A stretch of DNA of 64,000 nt, from contig JAAROD010000069.1 in the NCBI GenBank assembly GCA_012274445.1, positions 558,001 through 622,000 of the forward strand. The letters are read 5' to 3'. Under the pieces are notes generated by a model. That model was given only the letters and a program-made list of their open reading frames with translations, was not told the origin of the DNA and made no database searches. Position numbers and translations under genes: made by a program. Shown here in pieces: positions 1 to 11,813 of this stretch. The stretch is from Sclerotiophoma versabilis. Lineage: Eukaryota > Ascomycota > Dothideomycetes > Pleosporales > Didymellaceae. Positions within the stretch are counted from its first letter, which is position 1. Every line of letters starts with the position of its first letter.

Positions 1-2481
1 TGTAGATGACTAGGAATAACACCAAAACTCCTGCAAGGGCCATAGCTTGCGATGCCGTTTTCGTCAATGCAGCCGTCGATCGGAAGATGGCGGCCATGAC
101 AAAGGTGGCAATGTAGGTGACCAGGAAGTACAGGAAGAATTGACCAGGTGTGTATCGGAGCTGAGCAAGGAAATACAGAACAATATTGAAGACCGTTGCT
201 TGAAGGAACTTGACCGGTATGTCTGCTACAATACCTGCTATAGCCTCCGTTGCTGGATGGTAGAAAGCATACGAGTTGTGTTTCTCGACAATAGGTCTTT
301 GGGAGTACAATCCGCTGATTTCACCGATTGAAGTCAATGCGTTGAAGAGGACAGCCAGGAACAAAACAGCACCTCTACCCTGGAAAGAGCTGGTGCCTTG
401 CGAGTGACCAAAATAGATGGAACCGACGATGAGAGCCATGATCAGGTTGAGCATGGCTTGAGTAGCAGTGGAAGCGAAGTCGCCCCAAATGCGCTGATAC
501 GCTCTGACAGTATTGAGCTTGACCTGCATTGGGATGCTGATGAGGTACGGAGACTTGGGACGGGCGTGCTTGGCTTGAATGTAATTCTTCTTCTGGCGGA
601 ACTCGTGGAGTGTCGAGTGCTGACCAACGGGGTTCTCTTGCTCAAAGTCCTGAATTTCTTTGAGCAGGCTTTGATATTCCGGGGACTCGCGCCAGTATCT
701 CTCAAAGTCCTCTGGCGTGCGAGGGACCTTGTTTTCGAAACCCTTCGCAGGCTTTCGCTCGTCGGGGTTTGTGACAGCTGTCAAAAAGTCGCCTGTTGTT
801 TGTCGTGGAGGACAATACCAACCCTGACGCTCGAAGAAGCTTCGTGCTTTGCTGGCAGGACCGAAGTAGATCTGGCGGCCCTCGTACAGAACTGCTGCCT
901 TGTCGAAGCAATCGTAAACACTCTGGGAAGCCTGGTAAATTGCGACGGCAGCAGCGCCGCCAGTCATGTCTGATCCGATTCGTAATGACCGAACGAACTT
1001 GAGAGCGGTAGCCGAGTCCAAACCACGGGTTGAGTTGTCCCAGGAAGCAAAGGGAGCTCCCGCGAGGAGCATCTCGGCAACAGAAACACGCTTCCTTTCT
1101 CCACCACTGACTCCGCGGACGAAATCGTTGCCCACTTTAGTGTTGTAAGTGTGGCTCAGTCCAAGGACGGCCATAACAACTTGCGCGCTGTATTTGGCGA
1201 ATTCTTTGCGGGAAGTCCCATGGGGACGGTGCGATGGAGTACGAACGGCGGCTGCGAACTCAAGAGTTTGACCGACTGTCAAGTGTGGGAAATGCTTATC
1301 AACCTAAACATAGTGTCAGCCATTATAGCTCTAAAGAGATCTCAGAGCAGATATACCTCTTGGTTGTAAACCGTCTCTCCCTTGAACTCTTTGATGACTT
1401 TGTGTTGCTCAATGCCGTTGTAGTGAATTACAGATTCATCAGTATCGAGTCCGTGGAGTTCTCCAGTCAATGCTTTGAGAAGAGTCGAGCATCCGGATCC
1501 AGGTCGACCGAGAACCACACAAAGCTCGCCGGCCTTGATGATACCATCAAAACTGTGCAAGATCTGCTTGCGCTCCTTCTTTCCAAAGCTAAGAAACTCC
1601 TGTGGGCGGATCGGTGCCATCAGCATATCTGTGACAGTTTTCTGCAACTGCAGTGCCGCACCTGATCCGTAAACATTAAGATCTTTGTACACAACAGAAA
1701 GCTGCTTCATCTCAATACCCTCTTCTTCGAGATAATGTCTGAAAGACCGCAAGAATTTGGTGAGATCGAAGGAATCGCTGCTGGGATCCATAGATGGATC
1801 ATTCGGCTCTGCAATGCTGTGATGCGTTCCTTGTCGGGACATGCTCATGCTGGTGAGAGCTCTTTGGAGGTTTCTTCTTTCTTCATCGTTGATTTCAGGC
1901 CGTGTGACTGTGCGCTCCACTGGTGAACCTTCGCTATCGTCGGTCTCTGAAATCTTGGTTCCCTTTCTGCTGCGAGGCTGGCCATTGGAGCCATATCGTG
2001 TGAAGGAAGAGTCACTTGAGCTTGCTGTTGCTACCTTCTCGAGAGGTTCTTGGTCCTCCGCTCCATTGTGAAGGTACTGGCCAGCGTGTGTCGTTTCTTC
2101 GTGCTTCTCCGGACCACTAAAGAGGCCGGCGCCAGCGCCAGCTCCTGCTGCAGCCAGTCCGCCTGCTATGGGGGTGCCAGATGTGTGCGTGTCGCGCTTC
2201 TCTGTGCTTGGGAACAATCCATAGCTGCCACGTGACGTCGAACGCTGCACCTCTGTTTGGTTGGAGGATTGATGTCCGTCAGGGAAATAAGTTTCGCGAC
2301 CGGACTCTGTTCGGAGGATGCCATCAAAAGGGTTCGCCAATTCGCTCGCCCTGGATGTGTGCTGTTGTGATTGTGTTGTCGTTTCGTTGTTCTGTGTCGA
2401 GGATGACGTTGTGCTTGAAAACACCTGATGGCTGGATGACATGTTGGTGAAGTCACCTTGAGATTGGTGATTCTGGGCCAT
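1..2481 (-). CDS. PDR/CDR-type ABC multidrug transporter, 3' part beyond window
   Basis: Plasma-membrane ABC-G full transporter that exports drugs and toxic compounds using ATP. Seen: an ATG at 2481, a long Ser/Thr-rich N-terminus, and the fungal PDR-type degenerate Walker A GRPGSGCST at about residues 325-333. One 53-nt intron (1304-1356, GTATAT...TTTAG) joins in phase 0. The next exon (1-1303) holds the ABC signature VSGGERKRVS and the WDNSTRGLDS Walker B region, then the first membrane segments. The reading frame is open to the window edge, so the second half (NBD2 and TMD2) lies outside. Replacement of the normal Walker A lysine by cysteine in NBD1 is usual for fungal PDR proteins and is not a defect. 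An ATG 33 nt upstream in frame is possible but gives a less typical N-terminus. The family is certain; the substrate is unknown. Confidence 0.93.
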
Positions 2482-4189
2482 GACAGGCAACAACAGGTAT
2501 GAATGTCGAAACAACGGCTGATATGGATCAAGATCATAGTACCGATTGCATTATAATAAACGTAGGCGAACTGTTTCCCCATCATTACATCAATGGCCAG
2601 CATTCCGCCTAATCGGATCGCGGATCGCGGATCGATGCATTGCCCGTGGTTAGCTCTTGCGCTGAAAACGGACGAATTGGGCGTCACACAGACGCTCCAT
2701 CCGATAGGGCAGATTTGAGGACATCTTCGCGCTATGACTGGAAGATCAGGACGAAAAGAGCTTGAGTCTGCGCTTGCAGACGCTTTGCTGCTCCAGACTC
2801 GCACACTAGAGGGCTGTAGATTTTCCAACGATGGGGCGATGACGTAGAGCTTGCTTCGGATGCCTGCGGAGATTGATGCACGTTGTATGGTCTCAACAGC
2901 TTGAGAGGCACCAAAACTATTACGCCTCTGCAGTCAATCCGTGGTTCTACCAAGCCGCAGTCGCTAAGAGTTGCTGCAAGCCACTGATGCAGCAAGGGAA
3001 GGAGAAAGCCTGCGCAGATCGCCACCCGAGCTCGGTCTTTACCGAAGAGCTCGAATACACCCGGCTCACTCTCCGGACGACTGCCTCGGAGCAGCTCAGC
3101 CTTGCTGCAATTCCAAAAGGATATCTTAGTAAGGTCCCCTGCTCAACATTAAAATTTGTTCTGTTACAGACAAAACCAATTGTCACTCTCCGAGTGCACT
3201 TGACTGCCGACTTGCCAAGAGCAACCCTCGTCACAACCACTGCGGGTGACCCTCGCCTAGGAAACCCCCAAAGCACTCTGCTTACAGTGCAGATGAAGGT
3301 GTCGTTGCTGCTGACTCAGGTTCGTAGCCCTGCGGATACAGCCGAGCCAGAACAGTCCTTCACCATGGCGTACGTCACGGCGCTTTAGTCTTGTACGCCT
3401 GACTCGCAACAGCATAGTGAAGAAGTTCGTGAACAAAGGTCATCGAACAGGTGTCTGTGAATCGTCGTTATGCACGCTGTATGCGCGTGCCACCCGTAGG
3501 TGCCAACACGCTATCGTATGCTCTACCAAACTTCAAGACAACCAAAGCAGATGGTCTGACCTCACATTGGGAGATTGAATGCAGCCAACGCCTCAAATCC
3601 AAAGCTTATCATCGCAAGTGCCAAGACGCGCCCGAGGCAGACCCTCAAATCAGCTTTTGGCTTCTAGCTGTTAGTACAAGCCTGAACCGAGATGACCGCG
3701 GAAGGCATCGTGCACTCAAGCTATAGAGGCAGTGCAAACCCATGTTGTTCGGCGAACGTCCTTTGTACATACATATACACCGGACGAACTCTCCTTCTCG
3801 TGCAAGGTTGGCAAGCCTACAACGGGCCCGCAGGAACATGCGTCCGGATTCCGACGCTCCGGCTGGGGCGCAGCGGCCGGGTACGGAGCCCAGGCCATAG
3901 GGCTGAACAAGGCTGAGCTCGAAGCTCCACACAAATACCGGATAGGGAGCACAAATGCTCCGAGAGCTTTTACAGTCTCAAGGAATGGAGTCAAACATGA
4001 AAGTATGAAGCCAGCAGTATCTGCGGTGCTGCAAGAGTAACTGCAGTCAGGCAAAAGATCAGGCAAGAGTCTGTTCCGAGATTATCTGCACATTCGGAGA
4101 CCTTGGCGTGATGGCCTTGACAGTATCGTTGCGCTGTGCTACGTGGCCTACATTTCGTTTGCTGCATGGCATGCTCCCAGGTGTCTGGG

Positions 4190-4459
4190 TTATGCAAGGG
4201 GCAATACTCTATCCACATGCGGGTGTTTCACTTTGGTACGCATATCATGAGCTTCCAAGTACTCAAACTGCGAAGTGAGTAATTTCCACCAAAAGTCTAT
4301 CATCTGCCAGTCCATCCGAAACCTCATGACAAGATTTGGCTTTTCTTTCCTCTTGGGAGCAGGGATATATTTCCAGTGATACCCTGGTTCGTGTTCTTCT
4401 GCCGTATTAACTTTGTCAAAATCCCCTCGAGTCAACCCCATAGCTGTTCCAAGCCTCAT
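4190..4459 (-). CDS. Possible small hypothetical protein (89 aa)
   Basis: An uninterrupted ATG-to-TAA frame in a gap. Its composition looks protein-like, with a charged, aromatic-rich middle (WKYIPAPKRKEKP, then DWQMIDFWWKLL). I recognise no domain, signal peptide or membrane segment, and see no clear introns. It could be an exon of a larger gene or chance. It is listed only because it is the most protein-like frame in the 2.8 kb gap. Confidence 0.2.
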   Translation of the reverse strand: MRLGTAMGLTRGDFDKVNTAEEHEPGYHWKYIPAPKRKEKPNLVMRFRMDWQMIDFWWKLLTSQFEYLEAHDMRTKVKHPHVDRVLPLA

Positions 4460-4763
4460 TCAACATCGGGCAGATAAGTCATAACGCGGACATGTCTTAC
4501 TCAAGCGACCTACACGCATAGACTGGGTCAGAACTCGGTATACACGTAACTTTCACCGCCTCAACATTCCAATCTCAAAGCTCTTCCTGACATCTCTCGC
4601 TGTTGGGAATCGTTGGGCGAGCCGGTGTGGCTTCACCGCCTGATCTCAGCTCAAAATACGGTACTCCAGCACCACACCCACGCACCCACCGACCGACACG
4701 CCCCCTTCTTCTAATGGAAAGTAGCGCCAATGCCATGGGTACCCCGGCCATTCTCCACCCTAG

Positions 4764-4793
4764 TGCACTAGGTACAAATGCACTAGTTACAAA
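4764..4793. repeat. 15-nt tandem duplication
   Basis: Two adjacent copies of a 15-mer, TGCACTAGGTACAAA and TGCACTAGTTACAAA, differing at one position and followed by a partial third copy (TGCA). No function is apparent. Confidence 0.85.
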
Positions 4794-5324
4794 TGCAAAA
4801 TGTCGGATGCATGTAGTGCGGTGACACGTGTTTACTTACCTCAAATACGATTGTGAGAAATGTTACGTTCTGCTTTTTTAAAAACGAGAATAGGCTCGTT
4901 TCACGTGATGCTTTGCAGATGATTGATTTCACGACGTGGAGCTATTAAAGGCAGGCGTAGCATGTAGCAGGCCCACACGGGCGACTTGGGGTCTTTTGAA
5001 TGTCTACATCTGTCTTGAGGGGAGGGAATGTGTTAGAGAATGCTCGTGGCCTTGGCTTGGGACTGATGGTCTGCGCATTTCGAGTGAACGGTCTGTGCTT
5101 GATGTCTGGAAGCATCGACAGCACCTGCGTGTTGAGTACGTTCGAAGCATATCTCATGCTAACTACGATGCTCGCTCCCGACACGTCGGAAATCCAGATC
5201 TGCTTCAGATGTTTCTGCTACATCCCACGCTCAAACTTAGTCGGCAAAGTTGCATGTAGAAGTGTAAACTTTTTGCATTATGCTATTGACATCAAACTCC
5301 CAACCCATGCAAACATCATGTCAT

Positions 5325-6957
5325 CTAGTACTTCTCGCCCTCCAGAATAGGCCGTGCCTCCTCGCTCTTCCACCACGAAACGCCCTCCTTTCCGGGATAG
5401 CTGTACTTGTCCATAGACTCGGGCTTCATCTCAACACTGTATCCGGGCTCCGTCGGTGTAACGTAGTACCCCTTCTCGATCCTGCTAGGGTTGAAGAAGT
5501 GCTCGTGGAGATGATCCACGTACTCTAGTACACTCTTCTTACCCGATACGACGACGTAGTCGATGGTCGACAAGTGCTGTGTGTATTCGGGCAGACCGAC
5601 ACCGCCGGAGTGGGGAACGATCGGGACGCCGAATTTCGCGGCCATGAGAAGGACGGCAATGACCTCGTTGACACCGCCCAGACGGCAGGCGTCGATCTGG
5701 CAGATGTCGATCGCGCCGGATTGAAGGAACTGCTTGAACATGACACGGTTCTGGCACATCTCGCCGGTGGCGACGCCGATGCCGTAGGGCTTGAGGGCCT
5801 CGCGGATGGCCTTGTGACCGAGGACTGTTGTGTGTTAGTGCAAAGAAGGAGAATATGGGAGGGGTTGCTTACCATCGTCGGGGCTGGTGGGCTCCTCGAT
5901 GAACCACGGCTTGAATTCTGCGAGCTGCTTCATGTACTCGACTGCCTCAGGGACACTCCAGACCTGGTTCGCATCGACCATGAGAACATTGCCCTTGTCG
6001 AAACCGATGATCTCGCGCGCAATGCTCAGACGGTGCTTGTCCTGTGCTACGTCGCTGCCGACCTTGAGCTTGAAGTGGCGGTAGCCCTTGCTTAGTGTCT
6101 CCTGGAGGAGCGCCTTCATCTTGTCCTCGCCGTAACCCAACCAACCAGCTGATGTAGTGTAGGCAGGGACAGCCTGCGAGTCGAGGGCTTCCTGCAGACG
6201 CTCCTTCTTGCCCTGCTCGGACTTGGTGAGGATCTCGAGAGCCTCTTCGGGAGTAAGGGCGTCAGTGATGTAGCGGAAGTCGATGAGGTCGACGATCTGC
6301 TGGGGAGACATGTCTGCGACGATGCGCCATACTGGCTTTCCGAGTGTCTTGGCCCAGAGATCCCAGATGGCGTTGACAACGGCACCAAGGGCGAGGTGGA
6401 TAACACCCTTCTCAGGGCCGATCCAGCGAAGTTGTGAGTCGTTGACGAGATGGCGCCATGTCTTGCCCCAGTTCTCGACGAGGGATTCGAGAGTTCGGCC
6501 CTTGACGCGGTCTGCGAGGTGGGCAATGGCGGAGCAGACGATCTCGTTACCGCGACCGATTGTGAAGGTCTGGAGAAGTTAGTATCATATAAAGCTACGT
6601 TTTTGTTGAATTATTGACAGGGCTCCGAGTAGTGGGTATGAAGCTGTAGTACATCCATGACTTGCTGAAGCTGGACGGAAAGGTCCAGCTTCAGTGCTTC
6701 TCTGTACTAAGGATGGATTTCGTCTTGGAATTGAAAAGTGATTTGACCTACCATACCATGTCCAGAGAACTCAGAATCTGTGCTCAGGATGCAGTAAGCT
6801 GAAGAGTAGTCACCAGCTGCGTTCATGGCATCAGAGCCAGTCTTGTCGAGAGATGTCTATGAGGGAGTGTCAGACCATGTACCTCAAAAATTGTTAGGCA
6901 GATTGTACATACCGGGAACCGAACATCCCTTGTCTCAACGCCTGTAATAGTAACCAT
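5325..6957 (-). CDS. lgd1: L-galactonate dehydratase (D-galacturonate catabolism), enolase superfamily
   Basis: Dehydrates L-galactonate to 2-keto-3-deoxy-L-galactonate, the second step of fungal pectin-monomer (D-galacturonate) breakdown in the cytosol. Four exons: 6913-6957, 6752-6856, 5873-6569 and 5325-5824, giving 448 aa, the usual family length of about 450. Seen: the FKLKVG lysine motif, metal ligands in VDANQVW and IEEPT, and the PHSGGVGLPEY histidine region, all typical of the mandelate racemase branch. Intron 2 (6570-6751, 182 nt) is about three times longer than its neighbours and holds a strong hairpin. A CCACCAA element lies 36 bp upstream of the ATG. The fungal LGD1/gaaB type is favoured over L-fuconate dehydratase because of overall resemblance to the fungal enzyme from memory. 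No other galacturonate-pathway gene is adjacent. Confidence 0.9.
6647..6709. repeat. Long hairpin inside intron 2 of lgd1
   Basis: A perfect 12-bp inverted repeat, CTGAAGCTGGAC (6665-6676) and GTCCAGCTTCAG (6683-6694), with a 6-nt loop. Around it sits a second short inverted pair, TAGTACA (6647-6653) and TGTACTA (6703-6709). The element lies wholly within the 182-nt intron and could fold in the pre-mRNA. Confidence 0.8.
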
Positions 6958-7961
6958 TGTGGGAAATGTTGTGATTGTGGTAATGTGTTGTTTTGGTGGT
7001 TCCGAATGTTCGGAATGAAGCGTTCAGTACCCCGCGGTGATTCAAGCCGTTCTTGGAAGCTTGAGGCTGAAGTTTTGGGTATCAAATGATAGAACGGGGT
7101 AAAAAGGACAGCGAGGTGAGGTATAACAGTCAATTGACAATAGTTGCGGCATTTCATCCGCTTTATATGATGCAGCAATGCGTCCGACAGCATCCCACTA
7201 ACCCCCACATTGGCTGGGGTTCTGGAAAAGGGATCCATGATTACCCCACTAACGCGGCCCTCATTCGTGGAGAAACTGTCACCGCAGCCACAGACAAGCG
7301 CGAGCAAGCGGGCTGGTGAGACCCCAATTTTGAGCCGCGTGAGCGTTTTATCGGCATCTAGGGCACTGTGAATGTCGCACGTGAGGTTTGAGCCATAGAT
7401 GGGACCCCGCAGTATGAAAGCAGTAATTTGTTTGAGGCTCTGAAAGCTTCGGCTGTTGGCGAGAAGCTTGGTTTCAAGCACGGTGGACGTGTTGGACGTG
7501 CGGGGACAATATATGGGGAAATCACAGTGCATAAAGGACATGGATAGTTGATTAAGACACTACCTTGTCACAGCGTAGACGCTTGTGGGTTGTTGAATTC
7601 TGGAATATTTACGGCCGTGGAACACTAGTGGAAGCAGATTGCCATGAACCTTGAAGCATGGTACTCCACGCTGGGATGCGCTAGGGAGCGGACTTACTGG
7701 ACTAGGCCCAGGTATGGGGAGCTATAGCGCGCGAGTGCTTGGATGAGACATGGGAGAACGGTCGGGGCAAGGGAGAAGCTGTTGTTTGTCCACGAGTACG
7801 CTTGCTCCTGTACGTTAGCACTCTCCAACAACTAAAAAGACACACCTTGGTGACCGTCAAATGCCACAACCTCCACTGCATTGGTTTTTGTATGCTTCAA
7901 GATCCGAAGACCCTAGGGCATATCAACTGCTGTCTGCTACGAGATACGCCGCTGTGCTTAC
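6958..7961. other. Intergenic region upstream of lgd1
   Basis: About 1 kb between the lgd1 start and the stop of the RBM25-like gene. It should hold the lgd1 promoter. Apart from the CCACCAA site at 6993-6999 and a CCAAT box in reverse orientation near 7209, I see no gene or RNA. Confidence 0.6.
6993..6999 (-). promoter_or_regulatory. Candidate galacturonate-responsive element (CCNCCAA)
   Basis: The minus strand reads CCACCAA, 36 bp upstream of the lgd1 ATG. It matches the CCNCCAA core reported for GaaR-type activators of galacturonate genes. A 7-mer with one free position is weak evidence alone; its position before the right gene is what makes it notable. Being so close to the ATG it may fall in the 5' UTR. 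Confidence 0.45.
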
Positions 7962-10349
7962 TTATTTGATACCTCTCTTCTCTGTCTCGCTGTAGTAAAT
8001 GACCATACGCCATAGTTTCTTGACAAGGGACTCCGCTTCATCATCAAGCGCCTGCACACGGGTTAGCAACAAATATCGTGTTGAGGATATGTTGAGGGAA
8101 GTACTCACCACTTCGAGGTTCTCCACCAACGCCTGCGGACTGCCTTTGCTCTTCAAGTGCTCCACGATAGCATCGACCAACATCTCTTCCTGTAGACCCA
8201 TGAGCTCCAGGACCTTGTTCGCAGCCCAGTCCTTGATGTCCTTGTCGATGTTCTTCTCGGGCAGATGCTCCCAAGAGATGGGCCACTTCCATAGACCCTC
8301 TTTGTCGTTGGGGATATCTCTAGCGAGCTGTCGCTGCGCATCCTCAACCTCTTCTTGTGTAAGGTTGGCGCGCACAGCAGCGTCGAAGTTGATAGGTATG
8401 AGGGCACGCTTGCGGCCGCTAGTCTGGTCTGTGACTTCTTCGTCCTCGAGAAGGTTTTCGACGTCGGCGGCGGTGCGGCGAGGGGCAGCAGCAGTCTCGA
8501 GCTTCTTCGCGGCGGCACCGAGGGAGATCTTGAAGTGTTGAGGCTCGCGGTGCTCTTGGGTTCGTTCGATCTCGTCGGCTTGTTGGTCGAGGAAGGCACC
8601 GGCTTGACCACGAGCGTGGTCTCGTTGCTTCTGCTGAGAAGCCAATTCGCGCTGCTCCTGAGCGCGGTCCTGGGCGTCTTCCTTTGCCTCCCGCTCACGG
8701 ACCTTCTCGCGCTCACGCATATACTCACCGCGATCGCGGTAGTAAAGGTGGCGCCGTGTTGAAGCCTCCTGATCGTCGTCGAACTCCTTTAGCTGCTTAG
8801 CCTGCGCGTCCCTAGCCGCTTGCTGCTCGGCTTCCTGGTTCTTCGTGCGGTCACTCGTACGCTCCAAGGAGGAGACGCTTCTGCTCTCGTGCTTGAGCCA
8901 CTTGGAAAGCTGCCTTTGATACTCGTTCTCGTTTTCCTCATCCCGCTTCTTCTTGCGTCGGCGCTCAATCTCCGAGTCGCTGGCCGAGTCGTCATCGTCT
9001 TCGCGACTGAAATATGTGCCATTGGAGAGAGATCCACCGTTGGTGAAGTTGACACCACCTTGGTAGTCCTTAGGGAATTGAGAGCCCCTTGGTCCACTGG
9101 GAGCGCCCTGAACACCTCGGTCTGCCTTTGGTCCAACTGGGACACCATTAGCACCGCCAGGGCCAGTAGGTGCAGAAAGTGGCGGCGAGCGCCTACCACT
9201 GCGGCGACGCTCTGCCTCCTCCAACTCCTCTTCTCTTCGAAGTCGTTCGCGGTCGCGCTGGTTCGAACGATCACGGAAGGCCGCGATCTCGGCGGCAACA
9301 ATCTCGCGCATGTCCGCAGGGATATCGGCAAGCTCGTCTTCGGCGTTTGTCAGGTTGACAAAAGCAACCTCAACGCCGTCTCCATCTTGTGAAGGCATGT
9401 CCTGCATCATGACGTCGCCGCCATACTCCATCTGCGGCATGTTTGGAGGATTGAACAGGCTGGCAAGGACGCCTGACAAAGCCTCTTTTGCGCTGTCGAT
9501 TCGGAATTGGACGGTGGCCTCGTCTTCGTTGCGCGTCTTGCTCCATTCCTCTGCGTATTTGATGGACGCGTCGTCCACCATGACATGCAACTGGCTTGTC
9601 TCAACCTCTTCGTCGTCTTCCTTCTTCTCCTGGCCCGGCTTCTGGCGCTTGGAGGGAACCTTGACCTCCTTGAAGATCTCTGCGGCTGTTTCCAGACTCT
9701 GGGCGTCGGCAAACTCGGCGAAACCGAATGTCTGAGGCTTGTTGTTGGCGTCGGTAGCGCGCGTCCAGCGCACCAGCTTCCCTGCCGTCTCCAGAATGCG
9801 CTCCATGCCTTCGTCTCCTCCCACGCCATCTGGAATGTTGCCAACAAAGATGGTGCGAGCAATCTCTTCGCGGGTGGGTGGTATGACCTGCTGGGGCCCG
9901 TCTCTGCGGTCGCCGTCGCGGTCCATGCCCAGTCCTCGTCGAGCAGGCATGGCCGCGCCGTCCTTGCGCCCACCTGCAGGGCTGTCGGCAGCTCCACCGC
10001 GCCCGGACTGCGTTCCTAGGCGAATGACAGGCGCATTGAAGTTGAAGTTGGGCATGTTCGCCGGGGGCTGCCAGTTCGAAGGGAGCGGTCGCGGGCCGCC
10101 GAGCTGTGGAGGGCCTTGCGGCTGCGCAACACCAGGAGGAGCAACGCCGGGGGGCGCGGCACCGGGCGGTCCTGGACTGTGTCAGTGCGTACAACAGGAT
10201 CTCTCAAGCTTCCCATACCCATTCCAGGCGGCGCCATGCCTGGTGGTGAGCCTGCATAGCGCGGAGGGCCGCTGAACCCCGGTGCACCTGCGCGTGTTAG
10301 CTGTGCTGGGATCGCATGGGACAGGAAACTTACCTGGGTAATTGTACAT
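7962..10349 (-). CDS. RBM25-like splicing factor (RRM + PWI)
   Basis: Nuclear RNA-binding protein of the RBM25 type, expected to influence splice-site choice. Four exons: 10334-10349, 10219-10287, 8109-10171 and 7962-8051, giving 745 aa. Seen: a Pro/Gly-rich N-terminus with repeated APPG motifs, an RRM at about residues 133-199 (TIFVGNIP and FGFAEFAD as RNP-like motifs), a long Arg/Glu-rich charged region, and a C-terminal PWI domain ending near the stop. The first coding exon is only 16 nt (MYNYP plus one base). The last intron (8052-8108) is a multiple of three and has no stop, so retention would add 19 residues. The gene is divergent from the bS21m gene across a 286-bp shared promoter. Orthology is by domain order; the exact yeast counterpart is not settled. 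Confidence 0.85.
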
Positions 10350-10635
10350 ATTGCTGCTCGCTTGCAACCGATCCAGCTACAAGGGAAAGATGGGGCCCAA
10401 ACAAAGGCAGGGGCACGTGTCGTCGCGTGGTGAAGCAGGAAGGTCGACGCCTGCGCTGTCGTGGGTTTTCGAGATGCATGCACGGACCGCGACGCTAGGA
10501 AATGTCGAAGTGAACATGCACCGCTCACCACTCGAGCAACAGCGCCGCACCGACGCCCGATTGCGGTCCCAGACACATACCGACTCCCTCCGAAGACCCC
10601 CTCACACCCGGAGGCAGACAGTCACGCCCTCAACG
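10350..10635. promoter_or_regulatory. Shared divergent promoter, RBM25-like / bS21m
   Basis: 286 bp between two start codons pointing away from each other. The sequence must contain both 5' ends. No core motif is obvious. Two in-frame start options for the bS21m gene (10342 and 10516) lie within it, but these would overlap the other gene or remove the mitochondrial presequence. Confidence 0.6.
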
Positions 10636-11370
10636 ATGGGGTCCCGCGCGTTCGGCGAGCTCCTGCTCCGCCCCAGCACCTTCACCCGCATCACACCAGC
10701 GTCGCGCTTCACACCAGCATGGACCGCGCAGCGCTGCATCTCCAACACACCCTCAGCCCCAGCCGCCTCTTCCGCGCGCCAGGAAAAACCAGAGACCGCA
10801 ACCACCCCCGAAGTCGCTGCAGAATCGCCACGGCAGACATCTCCAAATGCCGCTTCCCAGGCCATCGACGCCCTCTTCGCGAGCCCCCCTTCAGACGGCA
10901 ACACGCCCAGCGGCTCGGCGCCCGCGAGCAACACCACCCACGTCTTCGGCGCCAACTTCAGCAGGCCCAGCCCCCGCGGCCGCTCCGCCCGCCCCATCAA
11001 CCTGCAGTTCGACGACATGGTGATGCCCGAGGGCATTACGAGCCCGTCCCTCGCCAACAAGCCCAACCCGTCGACCCTCGCGGCGCAGCAAACCGCCACA
11101 TTCGAGAACTACCCGCGCTTGAACCCAACCTTTGGTCGCAGCGTGGACCTGGACGCGAGCCGCGGGCGCGACATTGTGCGCGGAATTGGCATGCTGGGGT
11201 CGCTGATGGCGAGGAACAAGGTCAGGAACGACTTCCAAAAGCAGAGATTCCACGAGCGAGGCGGATTGAAGAGGAAGAGGCTGAACAGCGAGCGGTGGAG
11301 GGCGAGGTTCAAGAAGGGGTTCCAGAGTGTTACGGGGCGGGTCGTCGAATTGACCAAGAAAGGGTGGTGA
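10636..11370 (+). CDS. mrp21: Mitochondrial ribosomal protein bS21m (MRP21-like)
   Basis: Small-subunit protein of the mitochondrial ribosome, imported into the matrix. A single exon of 244 aa. The N-terminus is Arg/Ser/Ala-rich without acidic residues, as expected for a presequence, followed by a low-complexity linker. The last 80 residues carry the bS21 signature: RNKVRNDFQKQRFHERGG, then a basic KRKRLNSERWRARFKKGF segment. The ATG at 10636 was chosen because it starts the presequence directly. The long N-terminal extension relative to bacterial S21 is normal in fungi. The family call is strong. Confidence 0.85.
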   Translation: MGSRAFGELLLRPSTFTRITPASRFTPAWTAQRCISNTPSAPAASSARQEKPETATTPEVAAESPRQTSPNAASQAIDALFASPPSDGNTPSGSAPASNTTHVFGANFSRPSPRGRSARPINLQFDDMVMPEGITSPSLANKPNPSTLAAQQTATFENYPRLNPTFGRSVDLDASRGRDIVRGIGMLGSLMARNKVRNDFQKQRFHERGGLKRKRLNSERWRARFKKGFQSVTGRVVELTKKGW

Positions 11371-11664
11371 TTGCTTTTTGCGCCTGGAGACGGCGGTCCG
11401 CAGAGGTGGATAGAGGGTTGTGTAAGATTGTGTTGCATTTACTGATACTGGTCAGCTTGTACCCTAGCGAGGGTCCTGGCATATGGCTTTAGAGAGGCCG
11501 GACTATAGCATTGCTCTGTACAAACAATTTGAGCTTCTGAACCTTCGATCGTGTCCTGCGTCCTGCGACAATGTGAGTTTAGTCCTCCATGCATTGCTCC
11601 AGAGGTAACATCACTGCATCTCAACCCCAACGACATGTCGAACAACAATCGGCAACACCACAGG

Positions 11665-11714
<50 letters not shown>

Positions 11715-11813
11715 GCAAAACATAAAGACTCTGGCACTGGTTGTCATCAAACTCACGTATTCATTCCATCTACACACACACTCCAAGCCACAACACAAGC
11801 TCTCTACCTGCAC
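11371..11813. other. Intergenic region with microsatellite
   Basis: 442 bp between the stops of two convergent genes. It should hold both 3' UTRs. The only structure is a (CA)n run at 11668-11712. Confidence 0.7.
11668..11712. repeat. (AC)n microsatellite, about 45 bp
   Basis: An uninterrupted AC dinucleotide run lying 3' of the neighbouring convergent genes. Likely length-polymorphic between isolates. Confidence 0.97.

Larger units (their letters stand above)
2482..5324. other. 2.8 kb gene-poor intergenic region
   Basis: The region lies between the ABC transporter start and the stop of the L-galactonate dehydratase gene. Short overlapping reading frames occur on both strands, but none shows a recognisable domain. 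I note a weak open frame at 4190-4459, a 15-nt tandem repeat at 4764-4793, three near-copies of GGATCGC at about 2615-2635, and two CACGTG hexamers at 4825-4830 and 4902-4907. The part next to 2482 presumably holds the transporter promoter. Confidence 0.6.

Noticed and set aside
398..973. 191-residue plus-strand frame opposite the ABC transporter
   Set aside because: It is the antisense shadow of a conserved ABC coding exon with clear signature motifs.
2873..3388. 171-residue plus-strand frame
   Set aside because: It has no domain, signal or conserved pattern, and overlaps another frame of similar length on the other strand.
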